Source: Adiantum capillus-veneris
Taxonomy: Eukaryota > Streptophyta > Polypodiopsida > Polypodiales > Pteridaceae
Assembly (NCBI GenBank): GCA_014529385.2
Contig: CM043966.1
Location: 97,586,087 to 97,650,086, forward strand
DNA length: 64,000 bases
Direction of reading: 5' to 3'
Positions within the stretch are counted from its first letter, which is position 1; the number at the start of each line of letters is the position of its first letter. The translations under genes and the position numbers were made by a program. Below are positions 24,401-36,316 of this stretch, in pieces. A model generated the notes under the pieces. That model was not told the DNA's origin and searched no databases. It was given only the letters and a program-made list of their open reading frames with translations.

Positions 24401-24910
24401 AAGAAGAAGGGCTTTTGTTAAGCTTACTAAAAGAATACCAAGATATCTTTACTTGCTCTTACAAGGATCTCAAGGGTGTTGATCCAGAAATCTGTCAACA
24501 TACCATTCCCATGAGACATGATGCAAAACCAAGTAGACAAAGGCCATGCACATACAATGAAACATTTGCTAGGAAGATCAAAGAAGAGATTGAAAAGCTA
24601 AGGGAGGCTGAATTCATTTATCAAATTGAACACCTAGATTGGGTGTCTCCAATTGTGGTAGTACCCAAGAAAAATGGAAAATTACGAGTGTGTGTCAACC
24701 TCAAGAAAGTGAATGCAACTACCATTAGAGACAACTTTCCTCTTCCAGTCGTTGAGCATGTTTTAGAACAAGTTGCAGGAAAAGAATCTTACAGCTTTTT
24801 AGATGGATTTTCAGGATACAATCAACCTTTGGTTGACCCAAAATATCAGCATAGAACTGCCTTTGCGACAGAATGGGGTATTTTTGCCTATTGGGTTATG
24901 CCTTTTGGGT
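21458..24910 (+). pseudogene. Element B gag end, protease and RT start
   Basis: After the solo LTR the gag frame resumes. Two degraded zinc knuckles lie near 21655-21790 (the second reads YCIQCCKKGVHFPKDC). A Lys/Arg-rich charged region covers 21830-22090, and a segment parallel to C covers 22110-22700 (VDKICEPINAASEAYRAGL; LKTLPSYLGDN). Protease follows near 23000-23280: MVILDSGVGIAIATK keeps D-S-G, and IILGRPFMRQ matches A and C. RT starts at about 24330 (DLTKEEEGLLLSLLKEY; WVSPIVVVPKKNGKLRVCV; SFLDGFSGYNQ; TAFATEWGIFAYWVMPFGL). Several stops and shifts divide the frames. RT is interrupted at 24914 by an inverted-repeat element. Confidence 0.85.
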
Positions 24911-24913
24911 TAA

Positions 24914-26213
24914 CACTAGAATGGTAACAGGACACTTTTATGTCCTTGGACACTTTTGTGTCCTGTTAAGTGACCATTTTGCTTGAATTATTTGAAGAGT
25001 ATGAAAATGAATTTCTAGGTGCTCCACAAAGTTGCCTTATGAGCTGAAAAAAACTTAGCATTTTTTTGGGAGTATCGATCTCACCATTAACCTTACTCTT
25101 GCACAACATTTTTGAACCTAAACTGTGTGAAAAAACGGGTCCTGTTTTTGGCTTTTTTTCAATTTTTGGCAACTATACCACTCTAAACTTCATGTTTGTG
25201 AGGTTTAGATGGCTAGAGGTTAGGCCTTCATAGTTTTCAACATGTTCTGATGCTTGTAGGGAGAGATAATTGTTAAAATTGAAAGTTATGACCAATTTAC
25301 AAGAATTGCATAATCCTGTTTTTTGGCCAAAATTAGCACTTTTATGATTTTTTTGGTGGCTTTCTTGATATCCAAATTCAATTTTGATTGTGTAAGTGTA
25401 ATGTATAACATAAAGCTAATCTTCCTTGAGTTTTGGGGGACCTAATATGCTATATAGCATAGTATATGATGATGGTTGAGTACGATACATTTTAGAGTAG
25501 CAAGTATAACTTTCTCAATATTGCTAGTTTCTTAGGCCAATTGTGTGTATTTTGTAGGTAGTAACCATATCTAATCATAGACTACAAACTTGGCTAGATA
25601 TTGAGTAGTTTCTATGGGTTTCTAGAGGTCATAATGCTAAACCCAGTTTTTTCATGTTTGTTGTATTTAGCACTTTATCATTGCCCCCAAGGTTCCAATT
25701 GTAAGAGATCCATTATCCTTTTGGCATGCTCCATGGCTCCTTTTGAATCCAAAGGCCCAAAGGGAACTAAGAAAACATGTATATTGTATCTGTATTGAGC
25801 GTGACTATAGAAACTTTGATGATAGGGCCGCAGAATGGCAAAAATGCAACTTTTTTGTACCTATTTTTTTTGCCCAAAAAAAATTAGTGAGGTAAAAACA
25901 ACCATATGTTTTGGTCACCAACCCATTGAAGTTAACGGGGCATTTTATCTCATGTCCTACAAAATTCCCCACTCTTATTTATATGCAATCAACCGTAAGA
26001 AATTGTTGTTTTGGGAAAAATGCACTGGTCCATCAACTTTGGAGGCTTGTAGTGACCAAGGGATGAGAAAAATTACAAGTTTCTCATTTTTTCCATATGT
26101 CTATAAGCTCATGAAAGGATTTTTCAAAATCAGGGGATCTACTATGGTTTTGGAATTTTTTCCCAAAACCCTGAAAGGACACTTTTATGTCCTGTTAGGT
26201 TACCATTCTAGTG
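24914..26213. mobile_element. 1.3 kb inverted-repeat DNA element in B RT
   Basis: Both ends carry the 15 bp terminal inverted repeat CACTAGAATGGTAAC, and TTAA occurs directly on each side (24910-24913 and 26214-26217). Removing the element and one TTAA restores the RT motif MPFGLTNAPATFQR across the junction, which proves the insertion. Both ends also carry short GGACACTTTTATGTCC palindromes just inside. No transposase frame is seen, so it is non-autonomous. The ends read like CACTA elements, but a 4 bp TTAA duplication is not their usual 3 bp. Reading the ends as ACACTAG with a TA duplication is equally consistent. Superfamily is left open. Confidence 0.9.
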
Positions 26214-26403
26214 TTAACTAATGCTCCTGCCACCTTTCAAAGATTGATGAGCCATGCTTTTAAAGAATATCTTAGGAATTTCTTGGAAGTGTATATGTAT
26301 GATCTATGTGTACATTCATCAATCCCAGCTGATAATTTTGAACACCTCAAAAAGGTATTCAAAAAATGTAGACTTTATAGGATTTTCTTAAATCCTGAGA
26401 AGT
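26214..26403 (+). pseudogene. Element B RT, palm segment
   Basis: It continues the RT after the insertion: NAPATFQRLMSHAFKEYL, then the catalytic box as YMYDL instead of YMDDL, then NFEHLKKVFKKCRL and FLNPEK. The Asp-to-Tyr change removes a catalytic residue. The frame ends abruptly at 26404, where the inverted LTR of element E begins. No RNase H or integrase of B follows. Confidence 0.85.
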
Positions 26404-27323
26404 TGTGGGACGGTCGGGTGTCTAACCTCACTCCTATCTTATTGCAGATATAGCGAGAACCACGATTAAATTGTCAATCCATGGGACGAAGCTGACTCGA
26501 CTAGTGCACAGAGGCTACAAGAGGTTATGAATCTCTCGGAAAACAACAATCAACTTGCATCTAACTCAAGCTACACTCAAGCTACTGAAATCACCAAAAG
26601 CCAATTGCTGATCGGCAAACGAATCACATCCATTACAGCATCAAATGACATCCAAACGTAACGAAACTTCTAGGACATGTTTATAAGACCTAAGTACACA
26701 TGCTTATGGTATCAAATTCCACATAAGGTCAAGTGCCAAAATCGTGATTATTAACAGTAGTGGATTTTTGAACTAATCGCTTTCGACCTAGAATACACCT
26801 AAATGCTTAGCAATGATGTCCCAATACCCTGCCTATGCTTAGTTTTTTATTTTGAAGTGTAAATTCCTACTTATGATGAAATTAGGCAGCGGGTCAGGAT
26901 GCCAAAAGCTATGAAATAATGTGATGTGTTTACGTCAATGCGTAGAGCTCTTACCTGCGGTTGCAATGCAACAAACGCGACTACAATGTGACAACCAAGG
27001 AAGTAGGAAGCGCGAGAAGGAGTGAAGTGAGCGCCGTTAGCTCACACTATGTATTTTATTATCCAAAACTTGATAATAACTTACAAAAATTGGCTTTTAT
27101 ACCTTAGCCAAGGTTTTTGGTGGTCAAAATTAATAATTTGGCAGCTCTAACTAAAGGTAGGTAATGACAGGTTGATACAATCTGGAAGCTTGTAGCCCCG
27201 ACTCATCAATTACAAGGTTTATCCAAAAAATAGGAGTTACAATATTCTTGATTTATCAAAATAATAAATGTTTTCACAATAAGAGCTCCATAAAATAGTA
27301 TCCATGTTAGCTTGCTGCTAACA
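26404..27323 (-). mobile_element. Element E 3' LTR (inverted, 920 bp)
   Basis: Read on the minus strand it runs from TGTTAGCAGCAAGCTAAC to GACCGTCCCACA and aligns along its length with the B LTR. A polypurine tract lies just outside its 5' side (27324-27342) and no primer site follows its other end. It is therefore the 3' LTR of a minus-strand element whose body lies to the right. It abuts the broken RT of B, preceded by GAAGT (26399-26403). The partner duplication was not found. Confidence 0.85.
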
Positions 27324-27342
27324 TTCCCCCCCTCCTCGCATG
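27324..27342 (-). other. Polypurine tract of element E
   Basis: On the minus strand this reads GCGAGGAGGGGGGAA directly before the LTR start TGTTAG, the expected plus-strand primer for a 3' LTR. Confidence 0.8.
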
Positions 27343-27362
27343 TGTCGTCCCTTGACACAGCT

Positions 27363-28401
27363 TTATGGGCTGAAGTAGTCTTTAAGTTGACGGTTGGCGA
27401 GGTGGTCTTTAAGCACATTTAGTGCCTTTTGGTATCTGATCTTCTGCTCTTTATCTGGAACTTGCAAGAACTCCATAGTGACTCTGTTTTTCAGCTCCAC
27501 TGCTGAGTAGCCGACAAATTGTGATGTCAGGTTGCTGATCACTGGCCCAAATATTTTCATTCGCCAAGTGAAGAACCCTGTGTAGAATGCTTCCTCAAAC
27601 ACCAACATATGGTGAGAAGGTAAAAACATACATCTGGCATAGAAGCCATAGAGGACTTCTTTGGAAGGTTGGCCACTGAGATCATAGCATAAACCTTTAT
27701 TACCCTCAAGGAATAACATCCAAGGGCGCCTGCTTGCTCTGGCTCATGGAAAACTTCGATGCAGGTGAGCAACATTCGACAAATTTTATTTAGCATTGTA
27801 CATTAAATCTGGTATAATTTTGAAGAATGACATGGTGCCTATTGGGGTTTTCACCATGTACTCTTCTGTCGATGGTCCCTTTTCTGGAGCAAGAAATCTG
27901 GGGTAGGTCAGCCAAGTTGGCCGCTTCTTTGTTAGTGTCTCATGTGCTTTCCAAGTCCTTACTCTTGGTACAAGACAAAAGGTAGGATCCTTTTGTAGAG
28001 CCGCAGGTGCTCTTGTGAACAGAATCAAGTACCTTGGATTCTTGTTCAACCAGCTCAGCCTCCACTTTGGGTGGTCTTGATCTTCACCTTCTACCTGCAT
28101 GTCTTTGTAAAGTCTCTCTTTGACTTAGAGAAAATCCACCTTTATCAAAGGATAGGGCGGGGATTTTTGGTGCCATTGCGTATTGATTTGATTGGGAGTT
28201 GTGTAACGTTGATAGAATGAAGAACTCTCAGCTCTCAATCCATTGCTTCTTTCCACTACTCATCTACCTCTTGTGTAATCTTCTCCTTCAGTGCATCTTC
28301 CTCAGCCTTTGGGAGAGCTGGACCATTGGCATTGTATCCGTTTTGATTATGTGTACTTGAAATTCCTCCTTGCCATTTAGCTCTTCTACTGGCTGTGTCT
28401 C
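27363..28401 (-). pseudogene. Element E extra ORF upstream of 3' LTR (broken)
   Basis: Three overlapping minus-strand frames (27363-27719, 27557-27796, 27786-28100) plus weaker upstream sequence align with the intact frame of D at 56086-57486. Matching segments are FCLVPRVRTWKAH versus FCPVPRVRNWKEH, YMVKTPIGTM versus YMVKTLTGTI, and FEEAFYTGFFTWRMKIFGP versus FEEAFYTGFFTHESKIFGP. Shifts and stops make this copy dead. It sits between pol and the 3' LTR, where Athila/Tat-type elements carry an extra ORF. No membrane segment is evident. The body of E is lost beyond 28402, where a foldback-type terminus starts. Confidence 0.75.
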
Positions 28402-28485
28402 CACATTAGGAAACTTTCGAGGTCATTTGGAGGGTGTTCTAAGAAAAATAGAATGTTGACTTTCTGTCTCTAGAAAATAGGTGTG
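28402..28485. mobile_element. Terminus related to the foldback element
   Basis: CACATTAGGAAACTTTCGAG and GGTCATTTGGAGGGTGTTCT, followed by TCTCTAGAAAATAGG, match the end of the 1740-2676 element over about 80 bases. It interrupts the extra ORF of E, so it is probably the left end of an inserted DNA transposon. No matching right end was found in the window. Confidence 0.6.
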
Positions 28486-30370
28486 GTAAAGCAATTGTAA
28501 AATTGAAATAACCATTTGAAAAGTGCACTTACAAGTAGATTCTTGCCACAGTGTCATAACGACCGTGATGATTGAAGAATAAATCGTTTCTAGTTGCATT
28601 TAATGAACATCCTAGAATTGGAGGGAGCTTCATGTACATGGAATGTATGACTAAACAAAATAATATGTATCCTTCCAAACCTGCTCTCTCCTTACTCTCT
28701 CGTTGTTTGTGCGCTGACCTTAAAGAAATCCTCCCTTTCTTGCATTGTTGCATACATGGCTTCTTCTTCCACCCCCACAAATGTCCTCCTTAAAAGACCC
28801 TTCTATCATCTACACATTGACCTGGATCCCCAATATACACCACTGTGTAAGCGAGGCAAAACTAACGTCAAAGTGACATCGATCATGACAGAGAGACTTA
28901 GAGCAAAGGGAGCAAAACACTTAGATATTCGGACAAAAGGCTCACTCTATCCATTGAATCCCATGACTAATGCTTTCCCTACATTTTCCCTCTTTATGAG
29001 GTTTTTTCCCCCGTGCATTGTATTTACGCCCACCACTCTAGGGCTATCCATCTTTCGATTGCACACTAAGTAACACACTATCTATTGTGTGTCTTGAGCT
29101 TCCTTCGTCTTCTCCAAGCTGTGTGCGTTTCTCTGCAACCCTAATTTCAACACATACAACCTTTAAACCAGTCAATCCGAGGATATAATGCATGTGTGTA
29201 TGTACCCTAATTAGATAATTAGGTCAAAACCTAAAAATCTATTTTTTTTGTATCTTTTCTAAACTCTTGGACATAAATTATCATAGCAATTTATGTCTTT
29301 GTGCCTATGTGTGTGTGTTGAAGTATTAATCTATATACTTTATTCACAATTTGAACAATACATTGAAAAAGAGAAATGACAGACAAATAAAACTGATTAT
29401 ATACATATTTTTTTATTGAAAAAAATATGTATATTTGAAATGGAATTTTGATATTTTTTACATCTAATAAATAAAAAATGAAGTAGGAGCAGTAGAAGTA
29501 TCCTTGAGAAAATTTAGTCAAAGAATAGCTGAATTCAAAGATAAAAGAAGTTGAAATCCTTACCTATAGCCATCATGCAAACAAAAAAATCATTAGCATT
29601 TTTGTTTAGACATGGAATGTAGATATAGGACAAAACCGATAGTTGTCATCCATGTTCCTTTTATCCATGCATTCAAAAATTGTTCAATGAAAGCCATATA
29701 TGCAAGAGTAATCTCTCTAGACAATTTAGAAAGTGAGAGCTAGGATTTTACAAGTACCAAAAATAATCTTGGTTATGGCAAGAATAGGATTTAAGACCAT
29801 GTTCTTTTATAATAATAAAAAAAGAGCAAGAATAGACTTAAGCTCTTTTGAAAAAAGATCCAAGCAAAGATTTCAGTTAAGTAAACATATGGTTTAGCTG
29901 AATTCAAACCATAAATTTAAGAAAAAAAATACAAGCCAGTATCGAAAGAGTTTTCATTAAAGACATATTGTTATGTTCAAGGGAGTTAGTACCCTTTTCT
30001 TGTAAATCAGTGTCTATCTTGATAATAGCACAATCTATTTAACCACTTAGGTATAGTCTTATTTTGTTGAAAGAGTCATTTTAATAGCCTATGATTATTC
30101 CCACGACCGAGAGCAGTACAAATATTACAAAATTTGTCAGAGAGGATACCTAGCCATTTAATAATTGAAAACAACCTTTAATCCTGCCATGGTTAAGTAC
30201 GTCTGTGAAAAATTAAGGATAACTTACTTTTCATATTGATTTAACGAGCTTCACTTTGAGGTCCATGAAGATATTGTTGTACTCATCATAAGTGACAGTA
30301 GTTCCTTGAGAGCTATAAATATCTTGAATATGAAATGGACATCAATGAAGTCTGTCTGTTCATTATTGAG
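28486..30370. other. No recognised gene
   Basis: AT-rich. A 105-codon plus-strand frame at 28756-29073 (starts MASSSTPTNVLLKRPF) has ordinary composition but no recognised domain. Nothing else is supportable. Confidence 0.4.
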
Positions 30371-30660
30371 CTATAGTCTTTCCTTCCAAACACTTGCAGC
30401 TCTTGGTAAAAGATTAGACTTTATTCCCTTCTTCACAAACATGGAAGAGATAAACTGTTGAATAGCCGAGTAACCTCTTTTACTAACTCCAAAGGAGTCC
30501 AATGTACCCTGTATATGCTTGACAGGCACTGCATTCTTTGAAATGAATCTATCAACGACATCGTGTTGCAAAACCTTAAACTTTTTGTCATGCATTATAT
30601 CCTTTGCAAGACCACTAGTTATCAATGGATTTAACTGCTTTCCTACATTGGCCTTTGGGC
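30371..30660 (-). pseudogene. Unrecognised protein fragment
   Basis: About 96 codons read through in one frame (VVDRFISKNAVPVKHIQ, TLDSFGVSKRGYSAIQQF, LPRAASVWKERL). The composition is that of real coding sequence. It could be a displaced N-terminal piece of the gene at 31130-32470, lying in the opposite orientation. No family name is offered. Confidence 0.35.
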
Positions 30661-31129
30661 CTATGTTTTCTTTGTCTGGATAGAAGAATCTCTACAAAGA
30701 AAGCATAACTAACATAAGCAAAAACTTAAATTAGTTTAAATTAATTAGACAGTTTACAATGCTCACCTCAATGCTTGGATTATTTTCTTAAGGTCGCCAG
30801 AGCCTACCTTCAACATTTCAAGATTCCATAGTTTCTTCTTTCGCACACGTGCCTAACATTGTCTCTTTGTTTTGTAATGATCGTACCTTTGTTCACAAGA
30901 CTTATGATTCTTGTGTGCGCTGTATTACAGTCTTTTGGTCCTCATAATGAAAATTTGAAAGTCTCTGAATCTCATTTTCTTGGTGTTTCACCATGTCTTT
31001 ATAAGTTTTTGATTTGTTGTTTAAAGCTTTACAGTAGCCAAGCAATCCATTCTCTCCATTACCTGCAAAGGTCAATAAGTTAGTGGGATAAGCTAGAGAG
31101 AGTTACAATCACATTAATGAATAGGGCTC

Positions 31130-32470
31130 TTTCCAAATATCCCACTGATGACCCTTCATACTTCAAAGTTCAATCAGAAACCAACATATGGTGGCTTGGT
31201 GCATTTCAGGTAATCCAATTATCTCCAATTTTGCAGCTCTAGCAAGCCCTCTGTTGTACCTAAGTTTTAGATTTATTTTTCATATCTCATAAGGATTAAT
31301 CTTGCAGGTAAAAAAAGAAGACCATGACATTTTATTTTGGGTGTTTCATCAAATCCCTATTCCAGATATCATCGATAGGCAAATGAATCGAGGAGAGGTA
31401 TTGGCTATAGATGGGAGAGGAGACTTTCAAGTTTAATGGCATCTTGCAAGTGACCTCAAAACACTGAAGTGTATGTATAATTGTGGAATGGGTGCCATAG
31501 AAAAGTCTCCATGCTTGTATTGCATGGAGCCTGCAAAGGTGATGGACCCAAAGTGGTGGCGAAAGGCTCCTACTCGTCACAATCAAGACTCTAATTTTCG
31601 ACCAGTTCTGGATATACCACTTGTTAATGTCCATATTTGTACAATGCATGGTCTCTGCCAAATTGTAGAGAAGTTGGTATATCTGTACATTGGGTTTGCT
31701 TGGAAAATCAAAAAGTTAGTTGAACAACAAGTCGCTCTAGAGGCTTTGGAACTAGTTTTGTCAGATATTGCTCTACATGGGGGCAATGTGAAAATCCACC
31801 ATACAAAAAATGGTCAACCAATGAGAAAGATGTACCCTGCAAACCATCCATAGGTGAGGTCAAGGCTAACAAAGTGAGAGAGAGTATATCACTCTACCTA
31901 CATTAGCAAACTTGAGTATATGCACTGGAAAAAACTTCATTTAGCAATGAAAGACCAAGAGCCAACAACTCGCAATGTAAAGGGTGATGTGTGGTGTTCC
32001 ATTGACACGTTACTTCAAATGTGTGAGAATGATGATTGGTCGCAGGATAATATCAACAAGTTTAAATAGAACCTTCAGCTATTGAAAAAATCCTTCAAGA
32101 CAACATGGACTGACACTCAAATCACTCCTTACATGGTAAATTTAAAGCACCTCAGATAGTCTTAGTACTAAGTTTGTGTCTTAATTTCTAAATAAATTTC
32201 TTGTTTTGCAGCACATTATTTTTAATCATTTGCCATACTTCATCCAAAAGTATGGGAATCCAGGTATATGGAACACCCAGGGCCTGGAGAAGTCTCATTA
32301 CATGGCTAGAAATGCCTACTTCAGACACACACAGCGTGGAGGCTCGTGAAATAAGGAAAACAATCTGAAGGAATTATTTCAGTGGTTTTATTGCAGAATC
32401 ATTCATCACATGCAACAAAAGCAAGTATTTGCCTCTTCAGCATCCGTACAGGCAATTAGACATTTGTAAC
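31130..32470 (+). pseudogene. Unrecognised multi-exon gene, probably transposon-borne
   Basis: Exon-like segments join at good splice sites: CATTTCAG/GTAATCC to CTTGCAG (about 31210-31307) and TTACATG/GTAAATT to TTTTGCAG (about 32135-32211). The product has a Cys pair (KSPCLYCMEPAKVMD), a block VLDIPLVNVHICTMHGL with CQIVEKLV, LHGGNVKI, and after the second intron NTQGLEKSHYMARNAYFRH followed by THxGG-like TQRGGS. In-frame stops at about 31435, 31850, 31875, 32067 and 32348 kill it. The style of these motifs recalls multi-copy ORFs of plant and animal transposons, but I cannot name the family. It converges on the minus-strand gene at 32640-34350. Confidence 0.5.
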
Positions 32471-32639
32471 TTCAGAAAAGAAAGCGAGCAGATGCATTCA
32501 AAAACTCAAGTGCTCTTGAAAGTCAAATGAAGTGGAGGGAGACAATGCAATATGCCAATCATCAGTGGAACAAGAGAGTTAGAGTTTAGATGATCGGATA
32601 TACCACAAATGCCTGTAGAATTAAATTCAATATGTACCA

Positions 32640-34350
32640 TAACTATTTCAACCTTTTGATGATTTGCAAATATCATTTGGAACCTCACCCTTGTATCTGA
32701 TCATTAAATGTTTGCCATACTCTAAGAGTTCACTAGGGTTTTCTTTCCCTAAAGATAATGCCATTGTTGTGTATATGTAGTAATATGCTGCACGGCCGCT
32801 AGTATATCCTGGCGAGTAACCAAAGCATTCTCTCCCAAAAGCCTTGTCGATGAGGATAACTTTGTCAGCATTTTGTGGCAGCATTAGACCACCTAAGAAG
32901 CGAGATAATGTCTTGAAATCATAGGTTGCAGTATTCCCCTCTTGTGACATTCTGTTGTGGAAGATTAGGATGGGTGCCTCACATAAACTAGGAAGATATT
33001 GTCCTAGAGTTGCATCCCTACCACGGAACTGTCTTCTTTGACAACGAAGAAAGTCGTCCTTTTCAGCAATCCATGACTGTAAACAAAAGAAGTGTTTGTG
33101 TATGTGAGAGAGAGAGAGAGACAGAGATGAAGGGGGAGGGGGGGGGGGGGGGGGATTTTATACCATGAAACTCTCATCTTGCAAAAAAAAAGCTCATCCT
33201 TCCATAGGTTGACTGATCTGGTTGACTCTGGTTGCTTAAACCAATCCTCCATATCCTGTTTACTAGTTGATGGCTTAAGATTATTTTGAATAGTTTGAAA
33301 TGTGGCTTCATCAGGAAGGCTTTCTTTATACTTTTTTTCCTTTTCAAAGAAGAGTTTAAGGTAGTCCAGTGGGTTACTGGAGATTTCCATTGCCTCTTAT
33401 CACTACTGTCATGTGAAACAAATCCATTCCTCTCCTCCTGATACTTGGAGATAGTGGTTAGTGCAAAGTCCTCCCGCAAACAAAAAATACTTTGTATATC
33501 ATGAAGGAAAATGTATAACCTATCCCCAAATTTAAACTTTGGCACTCCTAGTAGCATTAAGGTGGCTTGCCGCTCATTGAAACCTGACACATCTGGAGGT
33601 AGCTTAATATCTGAGGTTTTCACTGAGAGAAGATTGCTTTGTTCCACCTCTTTTGCTTCTTCTTCAAGATCAATGGACTCCTCTATCTCCGTCACTTCGA
33701 TATATTCCTCATCCTTTTCCTCCTTTCATTTGCTGGTAAATCGTGTTCCTCCATGACCTCCTTAGAATCTTTCATAAGACTTGTAAATAATCCACTTAAA
33801 AATATTAGAAATCCAAAGGATTCTTGAACCAGCTTGCACTCCCGTTCATGTAAGCTGCACCAATGGGGTCTGTACATAGGAGGCAAATGATTATACTTCT
33901 TGTACGACTGTCTTTTAGGATCACAGTCTTATAAATGGACTACAACCATTTCACCAACATTAACCCTGCCCTCTTGAGTGCGAAGCTCAAACTCCTCTCG
34001 TTCCAGCTTCAAGTGTTCACTCTATTCAGCTATAAACACATCAAGATTAAATGGAGCATTAAAAATTTAGGAGACCAAGTCAAACTTATCACCAACCCCA
34101 GGCAAAACTGCAAAATCTAAAAGCCTTTCATCAATCACTGTAGGGTCTTCATAAATAACTGCCTCTTTTTTCTTTTGGATTGTTGCAACACATTGGGGCA
34201 CTCTGCAAAGTAGGTGCTGAAAAATCCACATCTCTCTTAAGTGAGTTCGATAAAGTAAATTTTAGAGTAGAAGGGGACTCCATTTTGACAGATGGATAAG
34301 TATCAAGCTCCTCCAAACCAAGAGCAGGATCCTCCAAACTCATGGCAAGC
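32640..34350 (-). pseudogene. Unrecognised multi-exon gene, convergent partner
   Basis: The 3' exon (about 33075-32640) starts after a TTTGTTTACAG acceptor and reads SWIAEKDDFLRCQRRQFRG, then FLGGLMLPQNADKVI and YTSGRAAYYYIYTTMAL. The preceding intron holds a GA tract and a C run (on the minus strand). Upstream frames (33174-33695, 33004-33390) give NERQATLMLLGVPKFKFGD, IFLHDIQSIFCLREDF and NPLDYLKLFFEKEKKYKES. They are separated by at least one frame change near 33190 in a homopolymer and by stops near 33400. The acidic N-terminal part (EESIDLEEEAKEVEQ) may extend to 34350. No domain is recognised. Its tail-to-tail pairing with 31130-32470 suggests both belong to one inserted element. Confidence 0.45.
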
Positions 34351-34722
34351 TCTCCAAAGTCATGGCAGGCTCTGCACCAGATATATCAATGGGTTCTGTG
34401 AAGTCTACATTCCTCTTTATTCAAGTTTTTAAAAGCTTCGGCAGTCTTCTCGAAAGTTTGCTTGGCCAACGATGCACTCGGGATCTATTTTTTGCCTCTT
34501 CTTCCTATGTGATCTTAATCCTGCCATTTATTTCATACTCACATATAGGTTTCATCAAACATAAATAAAAAGAAGAGCACAACATGATCATATAAGTTTT
34601 GAACAAACTATAGCTAGGTATCTCACAATTAATCCCAACTTATCATATAGACAATAACATAAGATGATTAGCATGGATAGAATGCAAAAGTGCTTTATAG
34701 TTATGAAGAACAAAATCCATAC
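34351..34722. other. Spacer
   Basis: No gene. It leads into the palindrome at 34723. Confidence 0.4.
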
Positions 34723-34791
34723 AAGTGGATCACGGCACACAGAGTATAGAAACCAAAATCCACAGAGCTACTGGTGCACCGTGATCCACTT
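34723..34791. repeat. 69 bp palindrome (family P, copy P1)
   Basis: Both ends are the perfect 13 bp inverted repeat AAGTGGATCACGG around a 43-base centre. It is not next to a microsatellite, unlike copies P2 to P4. Confidence 0.85.
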
Positions 34792-35073
34792 AATGGGCTT
34801 TTATACAATGGAATAGCTACCAAAACATCGAAGAATATTATTCTCCAAAAACAACGTTTGTACAATTTCAAAAGTGAAATGTTAAATGGTCTTTTAATTT
34901 TGAAGCACAATTCCTAGACACAACTAAACTATGGACCAAATGAAAGTGAAGAGATTGACTTCACCTTTGCCAGGACTAGACATTTCTGTTGGAGTAGAGA
35001 TTCAGGATTGGGAATGTTGTTGTTGGTCTTCAAGGTTCTGATTCTTGCACCTTGAAGGAGACAGAGGCCTTTT

Positions 35074-35079
<6 letters not shown>
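34792..35079. other. No gene seen
   Basis: AT-rich spacer before the CT arrays. Confidence 0.5.
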
Positions 35080-35138
<59 letters not shown>

Positions 35139-35190
35139 ATGTCTGTATTTAGCTTCTCCAATATGATTTCTATTCTCCCCTTTACTAAGT

Positions 35191-35259
<69 letters not shown>

Positions 35260-35435
35260 CTTTTCATAACAATAATAGACTTCATCATTAGCATTTTTAA
35301 CGAAGCAAGCCAAATATTGTTGTACACATGTTAGAAGTACATGCATTAAATGGGTGGTATGACTACAATAAATATTTTTAACAAACAAAAAATACATGTA
35401 CTATTTATGGTAACAAATGCACACTTCGATTCATG

Positions 35436-35469
<34 letters not shown>

Positions 35470-35566
35470 CAACCGAGACAACCTCTGCAACCAAGGTGAA
35501 AAGCTCCTTCAAGAGCTTTCATCCAATTTAATTCCACCAAGAGAGGTATTTCCAAAGTGTTCGTTG

Positions 35567-35640
<74 letters not shown>

Positions 35641-35670
35641 CGAGTGTCTGTTGGGTTTGAAAGAGGAAGA

Positions 35671-35711
<41 letters not shown>

Positions 35712-35802
35712 TGTTTTTGATTGCTTGTTGGGTCTGAAAGAGGAAGATACACACACACACACACACCACACACACACAAAGGGGGGGGGGGGGGAAGTCA
35801 TG

Positions 35803-35869
35803 AATTGGAGCACGGCGCATGATGGACTATTTTCTTTACTCAATTTTGAGCCCACGTGCCGTGATCCAT

Positions 35870-35870
<1 letters not shown>
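35803..35870. repeat. 68 bp palindrome (family P, copy P2, degraded left arm)
   Basis: The left arm is AATTGGAGCACGGCGC and the right arm CACGTGCCGTGATCCATA. Mismatches are in the left arm. It sits between a G run and a (GA)n array. Confidence 0.75.
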
Positions 35871-35914
<44 letters not shown>

Positions 35915-35921
35915 ATACAAG

Positions 35922-35988
35922 AAGTGGATCACGACGTGCAATAGGCTATTATCCCATCTGAAACTTGAGCCCGCGTGCCGTGATCCAC
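35922..35988. repeat. 67 bp palindrome (family P, copy P3)
   Basis: The left arm is AAGTGGATCACGACGTGC and the right arm GCGTGCCGTGATCCAC, with TAGGCTATTA in the centre. (GA)n lies on both sides. Confidence 0.85.
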
Positions 35989-36011
35989 AGAAAGAGAGAG
36001 AGAGGGGGGGG

Positions 36012-36059
<48 letters not shown>

Positions 36060-36316
36060 GGGGTAGGGGGTAAAGTCTCAGACAATACAAAACAACATTT
36101 CTCACCAATCTACCTTGGAGTAAATAACAAAGCACTGAAACCAATGTCTAAAACTAGAGTGGGATGGTTAGACGGATAGTTCGGGTATCCATACAGGCTC
36201 CAACCATTATAGCCATGTGGAAGAGGTGGTGGGGAAAACACCAAATGACAATTAAGGGGGGAGAGAGAGAGAGAGAGAGATAGAGAGATAAAGAGAGAGA
36301 GAGAGATAGGGATTTC

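Noticed and set aside
13694-27323. B and E LTRs as the pair of one intact element
   Set aside because: They are inverted relative to each other and roughly 10 percent diverged by eye. The E LTR has its own polypurine tract and accessory ORF on the other side.
28756-29073. 105-codon frame starting MASSSTPTNVLL as a gene
   Set aside because: Composition is plausible but there is no homology I can name, no clear promoter and no conserved partner in the window. Evidence is insufficient.
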